The position numbers were made by a program, and so were the translations under genes. The notes beneath the pieces are model-generated. The model had not been told where the DNA came from. It saw only the letters and a list, made by a program, of their open reading frames with translations, and did not search any database. Shown here piece after piece: positions 14,799 to 21,974 of a stretch of 21,974 bases of DNA. The DNA comes from Helicobacter sp. (GTDB lineage Bacteria > Campylobacterota > Campylobacteria > Campylobacterales > Helicobacteraceae): the NCBI RefSeq assembly GCF_022511165.1, contig NZ_JAFLSB010000027.1, positions 1 to 21,974 on the forward strand. The letters are read 5' to 3'. Numbering within the stretch: position 1 is the stretch's first letter; every line of letters begins with the position of its first letter.

Positions 14799-15899
14799 CT
14801 ATACATTAAATCTAAAGTGCATCACATCGCCATCTTGCACGATATATTCTTTCCCCTCAATGCGCATTGCTCCGGCTTCTTTTGCCTTTGCCTCACCACC
14901 ATATTTGATAAAATCCGCATAGGAGATACATTCTGCGCGAATAAAGCCTTTTTCAAAGTCTTTATGAATAACCCCCGCTGCCTTTGGCGCACTATCGCCC
15001 TTTTTGATTGTCCAAGCGCGCACTTCTTTCACTCCTGCGGTAAAATAGCTAATAAGCCCAAGTCGTGCAAAGCCCTCGCGGATAATCTGCTCTAAGCCAC
15101 TCTCTTTTGCCCCAAGTGAAAGCAAAAACTCCGCACGCTCATCTTCGCTCATATCCACCATTTCTTCCTCTAGCTTTGCACAAAGCTTAATGGCTATGCC
15201 ACCATTTGCCTTTGCATACTCACGCACTTTTTGCACAAACTCATTATCAGATTCTAGCCCTTCTTCATTCACATTTGCACCATATATCACTTCTTTATTG
15301 GTAAGGAATCGTAATTCACGAGCAAGCGTGAGAAAATGCTCATCATCGCATTTTGCAAAGCTTCGCACAGGCTTATTTTGCTCCAAATGCGCTAAAAGCT
15401 CAAGGGCAATGTTTAATTGCGCATTTGCTCCCTTTTGAGCCTTGCTCTCTCTTTGAAGCTTTTCAATGCGCTTATTAAGCGTAGCAATATCAGCAAAAAG
15501 TAGCTCTAGCTCGATAATCTCAATATCGCCTATTGGATCAATGCGCCCCTCTATGTGCGTGATATTACTATCCTCAAAACAGCGCACAATATGCAAAATC
15601 ATATCAGATTCTTTAATATTTGCTAGAAATTGATTGCCTAGTCCCTCGCCCTTACTTGCACCGCGCACAAGCCCCGCAATATCCACAAACTCCACCACAG
15701 AATGCTGAATCTTTTGGGGATTGACAATTTTTGCAAGTTCTTGCAATCTCGCATCAGGCACACTCACTATTGCCTTATTTGGCTCAATCGTGCAAAAAGG
15801 ATAATTTGCCGCCTCTGCATTTTGTGCCTTTGTGAGGGCGTTAAAAGTCGTAGATTTGCCTACATTTGGCAACCCTACAATGCCTATTGATAAGCCCAT
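14799..15899 (-). CDS. ychF: Redox-regulated ATPase YchF (OLA1/Obg-related)
   Basis: A 366-residue P-loop protein: G1 GLPNVGKST (residues 9-17), YPFCTIEPN, G3 DIAGLVRGASKGEGLGN, a coiled helical insert about residues 130-165, and a C-terminal TGS domain (TAGVKEVRAWTIKKG...FEKGFIRAE). Unlike true GTPases, the usual NKxD is replaced by the region around IYGANVNEE, in keeping with the ATP preference of the family. Length matches the family (363 in E. coli). It binds ribosomes and is linked to translation start and oxidative stress. It lies 12 bases after pepA near the end of the long operon. Confidence 0.95.
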   Translation of the reverse strand: MGLSIGIVGLPNVGKSTTFNALTKAQNAEAANYPFCTIEPNKAIVSVPDARLQELAKIVNPQKIQHSVVEFVDIAGLVRGASKGEGLGNQFLANIKESDMILHIVRCFEDSNITHIEGRIDPIGDIEIIELELLFADIATLNKRIEKLQRESKAQKGANAQLNIALELLAHLEQNKPVRSFAKCDDEHFLTLARELRFLTNKEVIYGANVNEEGLESDNEFVQKVREYAKANGGIAIKLCAKLEEEMVDMSEDERAEFLLSLGAKESGLEQIIREGFARLGLISYFTAGVKEVRAWTIKKGDSAPKAAGVIHKDFEKGFIRAECISYADFIKYGGEAKAKEAGAMRIEGKEYIVQDGDVMHFRFNV

Positions 15900-15911
15900 T
15901 TATACTTTCCT

Positions 15912-17333
15912 TTATGCCTTTTCTTGAGCCAAAATAAACTCTACCCCCGCTCTCACACCTGCGCCGCTGCCTCCACTTGGGTTAATATCCCATTCTTTTT
16001 CTACATACGCAGGACCTGCTATATCGATGTGAAGCCATTTTTGCCTAAATTCTTCTCGAATAAACTCACTTAAAAATAACCCCGCACTTATCGCCCCACC
16101 ATAGCGTGAAGAAGAAATATTGCACACATCGGCAATCTTAGATTCTATAAGCTTTTTAATATGACGATTGAAAGGGAGTTGTGCCATTAGCTCACCACTT
16201 TGTAAAGCCACTTTTTCAAACTGCTCTTTGAGTTTTTCATTATGCCCCATAATACCACTTGTATATTCTCCCAAAGCCACTACGCAAGCCCCTGTAAGTG
16301 TTGCAAAGTCAATCAAAATATCAGGTTTTAAATCCTGTGCGTAGCTCAAACAATCCACAAGCACTAAGCGCCCCTCTGCATCGGTATTTCGCACCTCAAT
16401 AGTCTTACCCTCACGAGAATAAAGCACATCATCAGGCTTATAGGCATCGCCACCAATCATATTTTCTGCTGCCCCTACAATCGCGTGAATCTCGTTTGTT
16501 CCACCCAGTTGAGCTATGGCTTTGATAATCCCCATAACTGCGCAACCACCGCTTTTATCTGCTTTCATTGTTACCATATAATCAGCGGGTTTAAGCGAAA
16601 GCCCACCGCAATCATAAGTCAGCCCCTTACCCACAAGCACGATGCGTTTTTTAGGATTTTTAGGTTTATAGCTTAGGTGTATGAGGCGCGGAGGATTTGG
16701 CGAAGCCGCATTGACTGCCAAAAATGCACCCATTTTTTCCTTTTTTAAATCATCTTCATCTAAAATCTTACACTCAAGATTCCCCGCCTCTTTGGCTATT
16801 TGCTTTGCATACTTTGCAAGATACTTAGGTGTAGCCACTTGAGGAATTGTATTGACAAGCTCACGCACATCATTCACACTTTGTGCAATGATTTGAGCCT
16901 TTTTGAGAATCTGCGTATTTTTAAGCTCACCCTTTGTATCAAGCAAAATCAACTCTTTAAACTTTGTATTTAATTTCTTGCTTTTATAACTCACACACTC
17001 ATATTCCCCGCATAGCGCACCTATAAAGAGTGCGTAGGCTTTAGATTCATTCAAGCCTCCTTCTATAAGCACACTCACATTTTCATAGGGTAATGTCTTA
17101 AAATATCGTGCAATATTTGCCCCAGCCTCGCGTATATAATCAACCTCAAGAGATTCTACGCAAAGCAAAAGAGTGTGGGATTCTTGGATAAAAAACCTGC
17201 CTTCACCCTCAAAACCAAATGCTTTACACGCCTTTGCATAGCTTGATTTACCATAAGCACTTTTTGCTATAATCACTGCTTTTGCACTAAGCTTTGTATT
17301 TTTATTTTGTGTTTTTGAAATGCTAATTTTCAT
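15912..17333 (-). CDS. pepA: Leucyl aminopeptidase (M17 family)
   Basis: A 473-residue cytosolic metallo-aminopeptidase. The N-terminal domain is variable; the C-terminal catalytic domain has VGKGLTYDCGGLSLKP (first metal lysine and aspartate), MKADKSGG, and the family signature NTDAEGRLVL with the metal Asp and Glu and catalytic Arg. It ends with HIDIAGPAYVEKEW and NPSGGSGAGVR. It removes N-terminal residues from peptides as a hexamer with two metal ions per subunit. ATG 17333 follows AAAGGAG; an upstream in-frame ATG at 17366 would add 11 residues and lacks a site. It lies 43 bases after the DedA gene. Confidence 0.94.
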   Translation of the reverse strand: MKISISKTQNKNTKLSAKAVIIAKSAYGKSSYAKACKAFGFEGEGRFFIQESHTLLLCVESLEVDYIREAGANIARYFKTLPYENVSVLIEGGLNESKAYALFIGALCGEYECVSYKSKKLNTKFKELILLDTKGELKNTQILKKAQIIAQSVNDVRELVNTIPQVATPKYLAKYAKQIAKEAGNLECKILDEDDLKKEKMGAFLAVNAASPNPPRLIHLSYKPKNPKKRIVLVGKGLTYDCGGLSLKPADYMVTMKADKSGGCAVMGIIKAIAQLGGTNEIHAIVGAAENMIGGDAYKPDDVLYSREGKTIEVRNTDAEGRLVLVDCLSYAQDLKPDILIDFATLTGACVVALGEYTSGIMGHNEKLKEQFEKVALQSGELMAQLPFNRHIKKLIESKIADVCNISSSRYGGAISAGLFLSEFIREEFRQKWLHIDIAGPAYVEKEWDINPSGGSGAGVRAGVEFILAQEKA

Positions 17334-17376
17334 TTTTGCTCCTTTAATATTTATGATTTGCCACAAATTCCACTTT

Positions 17377-18126
17377 TTATATTTTACCCTTTAATTCAAG
17401 TCCTTGTTGTATTTTTTCAATCTTTCTATCTATCTTTTTTGTTTGGGAGTGAAAATACCACAACACTCCCCCAGCTATAACAATCGCTAGAGGAATAAGT
17501 AAATAAGGGTGATCTTTAAACCAATCAAGCACGATAAAAATCTCTTCACCAAAAATATAAGTAATCACAATAGTAATCGCCGCCCACGCCCACGCTGAAA
17601 GGAGATTGATAAAGGCAAATTTGAGCGCACTATAACGCGTTGTGCCAATACTCATAGGAATAATGGTGCGCATACCATACATATAACGTTGGATAAAAAT
17701 AATAGGCCAACCATATTTTTTTAAAAGCAAATGCGCAAGGGCAAATTTACGCTTTTGGGAGGAAAGACTTCTTTGGATATTTTTACGATTTAAGCGTCCA
17801 ATATAAAAATAAATTTGATCTCCCACAAATCCACCAAGCCCAGCGATAAAAATAGCCATAAAGAGATTCATCTTGCCATCGTGTGTAGCAAGCCCGGCAA
17901 AAATAAGCCCTAACTCGCCCTCCAAAATACCCCAAAAAAATAAAATCACATAGCCCCAATCCTCAACATACTCTTCCCATAAATGCGTAATAAATTCTTC
18001 AAGTGAGAATCCTGACTGCTTATAAAGCACAAAAAATGTAAGAGCAATGACAATAAGCAAACACCAAACAAAAACGTGCTTTGGTTCGTTTTTTGCGTAT
18101 GTGATTGCTTTTTGTATGGAGCTCAT
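17377..18126 (-). CDS. DedA family inner membrane protein
   Basis: A 249-residue membrane protein. After a first helix (VWCLLIVIALTFFVLY), it shows the SNARE-associated/VTT domain: FFWGILEGELGLIFAGLATHDG, GGFVGDQIYFYIGR, then IFIQRYMYGMRTIIPMSIGTTRY, which corresponds to the F..R..PG.R...P..AG block, and a C-terminal helix with a basic tail. DedA proteins are flippases or transporters for undecaprenyl phosphate or phospholipids and affect envelope integrity. Five bases separate it from apt. Confidence 0.88.
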   Translation of the reverse strand: MSSIQKAITYAKNEPKHVFVWCLLIVIALTFFVLYKQSGFSLEEFITHLWEEYVEDWGYVILFFWGILEGELGLIFAGLATHDGKMNLFMAIFIAGLGGFVGDQIYFYIGRLNRKNIQRSLSSQKRKFALAHLLLKKYGWPIIFIQRYMYGMRTIIPMSIGTTRYSALKFAFINLLSAWAWAAITIVITYIFGEEIFIVLDWFKDHPYLLIPLAIVIAGGVLWYFHSQTKKIDRKIEKIQQGLELKGKI

Positions 18127-18131
18127 TATTT

Positions 18132-18671
18132 TTATTTTCCCTCATACTCTAGAATACTAAAAACTTGCGTATAGGGAGCGAGTTTCTTTTCCCCCTCTAA
18201 ACCTTTGAGATTAATCACAAATGCTGCTTCAATACATTGTGCGCCCATAGATTTGATAAGCTTCACACTCGCTTCTGCCGTGCCACCTGTGGCAATCAAA
18301 TCATCAACAAGCACCACTCTCGCATCTTTTTTGCTACCAAAAGCATCAATGTGCATCTCCACTTCATCAAAACCATACTCAAGGCTATACTTTTCGCTCA
18401 TCGTTGTATGCGGTAATTTACCCTTTTTGCGTATAGGGACAAAACCCACATTCATCGCGTATGCTAATGCTGCGCCAAAGATAAACCCACGCGCCTCGAT
18501 TCCAGCAATAAAATCAATTTTCTCTTTTTCATAACGATTTTTTAATATTTCTATCACCTCATAAAAAATGGGTGCATTTCCTATGAGTGTGGTTATATCA
18601 CGAAAAATAATGCCCGGCTTTGGGTAGTCATATATGGCGCGTATAGAATCTGCTATGTGTTGTCTATTCAT
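18132..18671 (-). CDS. apt: Adenine phosphoribosyltransferase
   Basis: A 179-residue enzyme that makes AMP from adenine and PRPP (purine salvage). YPKPGIIFRDITTL is the adenine-binding start, then IEARGFIFGAALAYAM, VPIRKKGKLPH (flexible loop) and the PRPP motif VVLVDDLIATGGTAEA. Length equals the family norm. The start is ATG 18671 with AGAGGAG upstream; an in-frame upstream start at 18758 would overlap the coiled-coil gene and add 29 non-homologous residues. Confidence 0.95.
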   Translation of the reverse strand: MNRQHIADSIRAIYDYPKPGIIFRDITTLIGNAPIFYEVIEILKNRYEKEKIDFIAGIEARGFIFGAALAYAMNVGFVPIRKKGKLPHTTMSEKYSLEYGFDEVEMHIDAFGSKKDARVVLVDDLIATGGTAEASVKLIKSMGAQCIEAAFVINLKGLEGEKKLAPYTQVFSILEYEGK

Positions 18672-18693
18672 TACTTCTCCTCTATGTGATGTC

Positions 18694-19044
18694 TTAGAGT
18701 AGTGCCTCGATTTTTTGCTCAAGCTCTTTAATACGCGCCTTATATTTATCAGTTTCAATTCTATATTGAGAATTACGCGCTTTGAGCACCTTCACTTCAT
18801 TTTTAAGGGCATTCATTTCTTGCGTCATAATATCTATATTTCCTAATGCCCTTTGAAGCTGCAACTGATGCTTGCGTATGAGAATCTCCGCTTCACTCAG
18901 TGTGAGCTTCATCGAAGCCGATGTGCGCTCCTCTTTTTGTGCCACAGAGCGATAAAAAAATGTCCGCACAATCATATAAAGCACAAAGAGAATAAAACCT
19001 GTTAAAAAAAACCATTGTATTAGCGAAGTGCCTACTGCGTGCAT
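18694..19044 (-). CDS. Membrane-anchored coiled-coil protein of unknown function
   Basis: A 116-residue protein with one N-terminal membrane helix (WFFLTGFILFVLYMIVRTFF, about 11-30) and then a long heptad-patterned helix rich in Leu, Lys, Glu and Gln (about 45-116), likely a coiled coil in the cytoplasm because the flank after the helix is basic. No enzyme motif. ATG 19044 has a very strong GGGAGG site, so this is an expressed gene. It lies between rpiB and apt, a place where I recall a small hypothetical gene in H. pylori too (about HP0573). Role unknown; a scaffold or division/envelope adaptor would fit the shape but is not shown. Confidence 0.8.
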   Translation of the reverse strand: MHAVGTSLIQWFFLTGFILFVLYMIVRTFFYRSVAQKEERTSASMKLTLSEAEILIRKHQLQLQRALGNIDIMTQEMNALKNEVKVLKARNSQYRIETDKYKARIKELEQKIEALL

Positions 19045-19055
19045 TACTACCTCCC

Positions 19056-19508
19056 TTAAGAACTTAAACCAAGTCCATCTAATTTTTCTAAGCGTAAAAG
19101 ATGTCTTCCACCCTCAAATTCGCTATTAATAAATGCTTCAAGGATTGATTCTACCTCGCCTACACCACTGATACGCTCTCCAATGCAAAGCACATTTGCA
19201 TTATTATGCAAACGCGCCATTTTCGCCATATACGCATCGGTGCAAAGCGCAGCGCGAATATGCTTATAACGATTAGCAGCAATGCTCATTCCAATTCCAC
19301 TCCCACAGATAAGAATCCCACGATAAGATTCACTCTCTATAGCTTCACATACTTTTTGTGCATAGTCGGGGTAATCCACTCTCTCCTCATTGTGTGGCGC
19401 AAAATCAATAACTTCAAAACCCCTCTCTTGCAAAAATGCTATTACAAAAGCTTTGAGTTTAAATCCCGCGTGGTCTGTGCCAATAATATAAGTAATTGTA
19501 TTGCTCAT
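19056..19508 (-). CDS. rpiB: Ribose-5-phosphate isomerase B
   Basis: A 150-residue RpiB/LacA-type isomerase: GTDHAGF (catalytic-site D12-H13), VDYPDYA, and GILICGSGIGMSIAANR with the catalytic base C68, then RAALCTDAYMAKMARLHNNANVLCIGER. It interconverts ribose 5-phosphate and ribulose 5-phosphate. Ribulose 5-phosphate would also be the starting point for CDP-ribitol made by the module at the left edge. ATG 19508 follows AAGAGG. Confidence 0.94.
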   Translation of the reverse strand: MSNTITYIIGTDHAGFKLKAFVIAFLQERGFEVIDFAPHNEERVDYPDYAQKVCEAIESESYRGILICGSGIGMSIAANRYKHIRAALCTDAYMAKMARLHNNANVLCIGERISGVGEVESILEAFINSEFEGGRHLLRLEKLDGLGLSS

Positions 19509-19531
19509 TTTATCCTCTTTTTTAATCTCAT

Positions 19532-20545
19532 CTATTTTGGCATTGCCTCTCTCATTGTCTGCTCTAGGCTCTCCACTCCCTTAAACATTCTCTCCCAACG
19601 AATGGTATAGCGCATTTTTTTATCCTCATCAGCCCCTGCTTCTTGGCTATTTGCTTTATTGATACTTAAATATATAAACCACGGCTGCCCGATGATATTT
19701 TTATAAGGCACGCTCCCCCAAAAGCGTGAATCAAGGCTATTATTGCGATTATCCCCTATCATAAAAAACTCATCATCAGCAATTTTTTTATAATACATAT
19801 CCCCCTCAAGCTTTATCATCGATGTGGGGGTTCTGCCACTTTTCATTGTCGTGTAGGCGATATTTTTATCCTCAATAAAAGATTCTAAACTCTCATTAGT
19901 ATATACCCTACTCCATAAATCACAGCTCTCCTCCATATCGCCAATATTGCTACTCATTATGCCCTCAAGGCAGACTTTTTGATACAGCCTCCCCTCCTCA
20001 TCAGCAAGATAATACTCACTATAAGGATTCTTATAAAACACGCTCTTATAGCTAATGCCGGGGTGGGTGCTCATATAGGGATTTTTCACAAAGAGTTTGC
20101 CGAGTTTTTCTACGATGATTTGCCCAGAATAATGCTCCTTCACATACTCATCGCCCTCAAATGGGTGCAAGTATAAGCCACTCTCATCAAATATCACCTC
20201 ATCGCCACCTACTGCAAAAGTGCGCTTGACAAAATAAGTTTTCTCTATATGTGGAGGGATAAACACGACAACATCGCCCCTTTTGGGACGCTCCCCATTG
20301 ATTAAATGCCCATTACCATTAAAATCAGGCAAAATATTTACTTCAAGCCAAGGGATACGCGGAATAGGAATCCCATAACTAAATTTTTTTACAAACAAAA
20401 AATCGCCCTCCAAAAGGGTGCTTACCATTGAGCGAGTAGGGATTACAAAAGCTTGCATAACAAAAAATATTAATACAAGCACAATCACTATTGTCCCGCT
20501 CCAGCTTGATGCAAACGCCCATAATCCATTCAAAAATTTTTTCAT
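19532..20545 (-). CDS. lepB: Signal peptidase I
   Basis: A 337-residue inner membrane protease with one N-terminal membrane helix (about 18-34), the serine nucleophile in IPTRSM (S39), RGDVVVFIPP, the general-base lysine in FVKRTFAVGGD (K107) and the late conserved box GDNRNNSLDSRFWGSVP (264-280). It removes signal peptides on the outer face of the membrane. The periplasmic part between the lysine box and the last box is about 150 residues and includes C192 and C208, which could form a disulfide as E. coli LepB does in a similar place. It overlaps folD by four bases (ATGA), and AGGA precedes its ATG. Confidence 0.94.
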   Translation of the reverse strand: MKKFLNGLWAFASSWSGTIVIVLVLIFFVMQAFVIPTRSMVSTLLEGDFLFVKKFSYGIPIPRIPWLEVNILPDFNGNGHLINGERPKRGDVVVFIPPHIEKTYFVKRTFAVGGDEVIFDESGLYLHPFEGDEYVKEHYSGQIIVEKLGKLFVKNPYMSTHPGISYKSVFYKNPYSEYYLADEEGRLYQKVCLEGIMSSNIGDMEESCDLWSRVYTNESLESFIEDKNIAYTTMKSGRTPTSMIKLEGDMYYKKIADDEFFMIGDNRNNSLDSRFWGSVPYKNIIGQPWFIYLSINKANSQEAGADEDKKMRYTIRWERMFKGVESLEQTMREAMPK

Positions 20546-21402
20546 TTCTCTATCCTTTGCTTGAAGCGATACATTGCTGCTCTATAAGTATTTTGAAGTA
20601 AAGTAACAATCGTCATAGGTCCCACCCCACCGGGCACAGGCGTGATATAGCTTGTTTTTGGTGCGACATTTGCAAAATCCACATCACCCACAAGCGCGCC
20701 GGATTCTAAGCGATTGATACCTATATCTATAACAATTGCGCCCTCTTTTATCATATCTGCTGTGATTAAGCCCACTTTTCCCACGCCCACACACACTATA
20801 TCTGCATTTTGCGTATAGGCTTTCACATCGCGAGTGAGGATATGGCAGCAGCTCACAGAAGCTCCGGCATTAAGCATAAGGCTTGAGAGAGGTTTGCCGA
20901 CAATATTACTCATCCCCACAATCGCCACATCTTTGCCGCTTACTTCTATATTATAAGCCTTGAGGAGATTCATCACTCCAAGCGGCGTGGCGGGGACAAA
21001 ACCATCAAGGTTTGCCACTAAACGCCCCACATTAAAGGGATTAAACCCATCAACATCTTTTTTAGGGTGGATTGCCTCAAGCACTTTGGCAGTTTGGATA
21101 TGCTCTGGCAAAGGAAGCTGAACGAGGATTCCATCGATATTTGGATTCTCATTTAAAATCGCAATCACAGACAAAAGCTCTTCTTGGGTAATGGTGGAGG
21201 GCATTTCGTGCGTTACAGAGTAAATCCCCACGCGCTTGCACGCCTTTGCTTTCATTTGCACATAGGCACAGCTCGCAGGATTATTTCCCACAAGAATCAC
21301 CGCTAATCCCGGCGTTACCCCCTTTTGTGCGAGCGCGCTAATATCTTTGCTTAAATCTTTTTCGATTTCTGCACTCAAAGATTTGCCATCAAGCAATGTC
21401 AT
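20542..21402 (-). CDS. folD: Bifunctional methylenetetrahydrofolate dehydrogenase/cyclohydrolase
   Basis: A 286-residue enzyme that converts 5,10-methylene-THF to 10-formyl-THF through two steps. It has Y47 and K51 in YVQMKAKAC, GILVQLPLPEH, PKKDVDGFNPFN, the NADP loop GMSNIVGKPLSS and PVPGGVGPMT near the end. Length is normal. It is the first gene of the long minus-strand operon; AAAGG lies nine bases before ATG 21402, and a TATAAT box is 30 bases upstream. Confidence 0.95.
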   Translation of the reverse strand: MTLLDGKSLSAEIEKDLSKDISALAQKGVTPGLAVILVGNNPASCAYVQMKAKACKRVGIYSVTHEMPSTITQEELLSVIAILNENPNIDGILVQLPLPEHIQTAKVLEAIHPKKDVDGFNPFNVGRLVANLDGFVPATPLGVMNLLKAYNIEVSGKDVAIVGMSNIVGKPLSSLMLNAGASVSCCHILTRDVKAYTQNADIVCVGVGKVGLITADMIKEGAIVIDIGINRLESGALVGDVDFANVAPKTSYITPVPGGVGPMTIVTLLQNTYRAAMYRFKQRIEK

Positions 21403-21431
21403 TTTAAAGCCTTTGTGATGATTGTTTCGCT

Positions 21432-21437
21432 ATTATA
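21432..21437 (-). promoter_or_regulatory. folD operon -10 box (TATAAT)
   Basis: A perfect TATAAT on the minus strand, predicted start near 21425 and leader of about 22 bases. It is the only good box in the 74-base divergent gap facing folD and could drive the whole folD-to-ychF run. Confidence 0.5.
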
Positions 21438-21438
21438 G

Positions 21439-21446
21439 TATAAGAT
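21439..21446 (+). promoter_or_regulatory. Candidate -10 of the periplasmic cytochrome gene
   Basis: TATAAG/TAAGAT (overlapping registers) on the plus strand, one base away from the folD -10 box on the other strand. The two promoters would face apart from nearly the same point, so polymerases would compete. Confidence 0.3.
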
Positions 21447-21476
21447 ATTAAAGAAACATTATTGAAGCGAGGATTT

Positions 21477-21800
21477 ATGAGCAAAAAGCTAGTGTTATTT
21501 GTGATAATAAGTGTGCTATGGGCAAATGATGAGCCTTTCACGGAGGATTATGGCAAAAATCTCTATGAGAATCCACGAGGCATAGCCTGTAATAAATGCC
21601 ACGGCGATAAAGGCGAGGGGGCGGTGATAGCGCATTATAAGCACAAAGGTGTAGAAAAATCCCTCCTTGCCCCACGCATTAATAATATTGATTTTAATAT
21701 TTTTATCGAAGCTTTTCGCGCCCAAAAGGGGGTGATGCCGATGTATTATCTTACCGATGAGGAGATTAGGGCTATTTATATATATCTCTATCGCCCATAG
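21477..21800 (+). CDS. Small periplasmic cytochrome c
   Basis: A 107-residue protein with a signal peptide (MSKKLVLFVIISVLWA, cut near residue 16), the heme site CNKCHG, and a C-terminal GVMPMYYLTDEEIRAIYIYL whose methionine is the probable sixth heme ligand, as in class I cytochromes c. It would carry electrons in the periplasm; its partners are not shown here. ATG 21477 is preceded by GAGG; a TTG 15 bases upstream lies before the ribosome site and is rejected. It is monocistronic and divergent from folD. Confidence 0.85.
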   Translation: MSKKLVLFVIISVLWANDEPFTEDYGKNLYENPRGIACNKCHGDKGEGAVIAHYKHKGVEKSLLAPRINNIDFNIFIEAFRAQKGVMPMYYLTDEEIRAIYIYLYRP

Positions 21801-21883
21801 GGCTTTGTGTTTTGTAGTGATTTTTATTTGTGTAGATTTTAGATTCTAGGACTACAAAATGTGCGCTTTGAAAGATTAAAAAA

Positions 21884-21946
21884 CTTAGAATCTAGAATCT
21901 AAAAATAGATTTTTATTTTTGGAGTTTTTAGATTCTAGATTCTAAG
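21884..21946. repeat. Perfect 22-bp inverted repeat built on TAGAATCT words
   Basis: Arm 1 (21884-21905) is the exact reverse complement of arm 2 (21925-21946), with a 19-base AT-rich spacer. Each arm contains two copies of the AGATTCTA/TAGAATCT word, and a further AGATTCTAG stands at 21841. It lies about 85 bases after the cytochrome stop and may form a terminator-like hairpin, although no T run follows. The rest of 21801-21974 holds no gene. Confidence 0.75.
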
Positions 21947-21974
21947 CTAAATACAGAATTTAAAAACATATTTT

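Noticed and set aside
1..21974. CRISPR arrays, tRNA or rRNA genes, insertion sequences and prophage genes
   Set aside because: No spaced direct repeats, cloverleaf-like sequence, transposase or phage protein was found on either strand.

Overview
The window reads as a chromosomal segment of an AT-rich epsilonproteobacterium (Campylobacterota), most likely an enterohepatic-type Helicobacter. The reasons are the gene families (a Helicobacter-type outer membrane barrel, a PycB-type pyruvate carboxylase subunit, CcoG for cbb3 oxidase), TAGAAT-type -10 boxes without clear -35 boxes, homopolymer tracts at gene junctions, and a gene order folD-lepB-...-rpiB-...-apt-dedA-pepA-ychF that I recall from the H. 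pylori chromosome. No tRNA, rRNA, CRISPR array, transposase or phage gene is visible, and no gene-free stretch exceeds 300 bases.

Left edge (1-1850, minus strand): a surface-glycan module. A stand-alone IspD/TarI-like cytidylyltransferase is followed by a short-chain dehydrogenase and the start of a CDP-glycerol/CDP-ribitol phosphotransferase-like protein. Together they look like a pathway that reduces a sugar phosphate, activates it as a CDP-alditol and polymerises or transfers it. A run of 12 G (coding strand, 1007-1018) lies exactly at the join of the first two genes. With 12 G they are separate and the dehydrogenase lacks a normal start. With 10 or 13 G they would become one protein of about 450 residues, like the bifunctional Bcs1/Acs1 enzyme of Haemophilus. 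This probable phase-variable fusion switch is the main discovery of the window. A terminator (1821-1847) and its own candidate promoter separate the module from the housekeeping genes upstream.

Middle left (1909-8402, minus strand): pgsA, rseP, a YggS/PLPBP protein, a C-terminal-heme cytochrome and yaaA form one tightly packed run with stop/start overlaps; pycB and a class V aminotransferase (cysteine desulfurase-like) follow. Divergent from these, corA and a TerC-family gene (8590-10271, plus strand) overlap by one base; both are membrane proteins linked to divalent metal ions.

Centre (10409-14512): a small outer membrane beta-barrel protein and a YbiT-type ABC-F protein on the minus strand, then ccoG on the plus strand behind a promoter that contains a 13-A tract. 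A strong hairpin (14523-14555) separates ccoG from the converging operon.

Right (14704-21402, minus strand): nine genes, folD, lepB, rpiB, a membrane coiled-coil protein, apt, a DedA protein, pepA, ychF and a tiny G7-containing reading frame, with gaps of 43 bases or less, probably one long operon started from a TATAAT box at 21432-21437. A small periplasmic cytochrome c is divergent (21477-21800). The window ends in an AT-rich region with a perfect 22-bp inverted repeat built from the GATTCTA word that recurs through the window.
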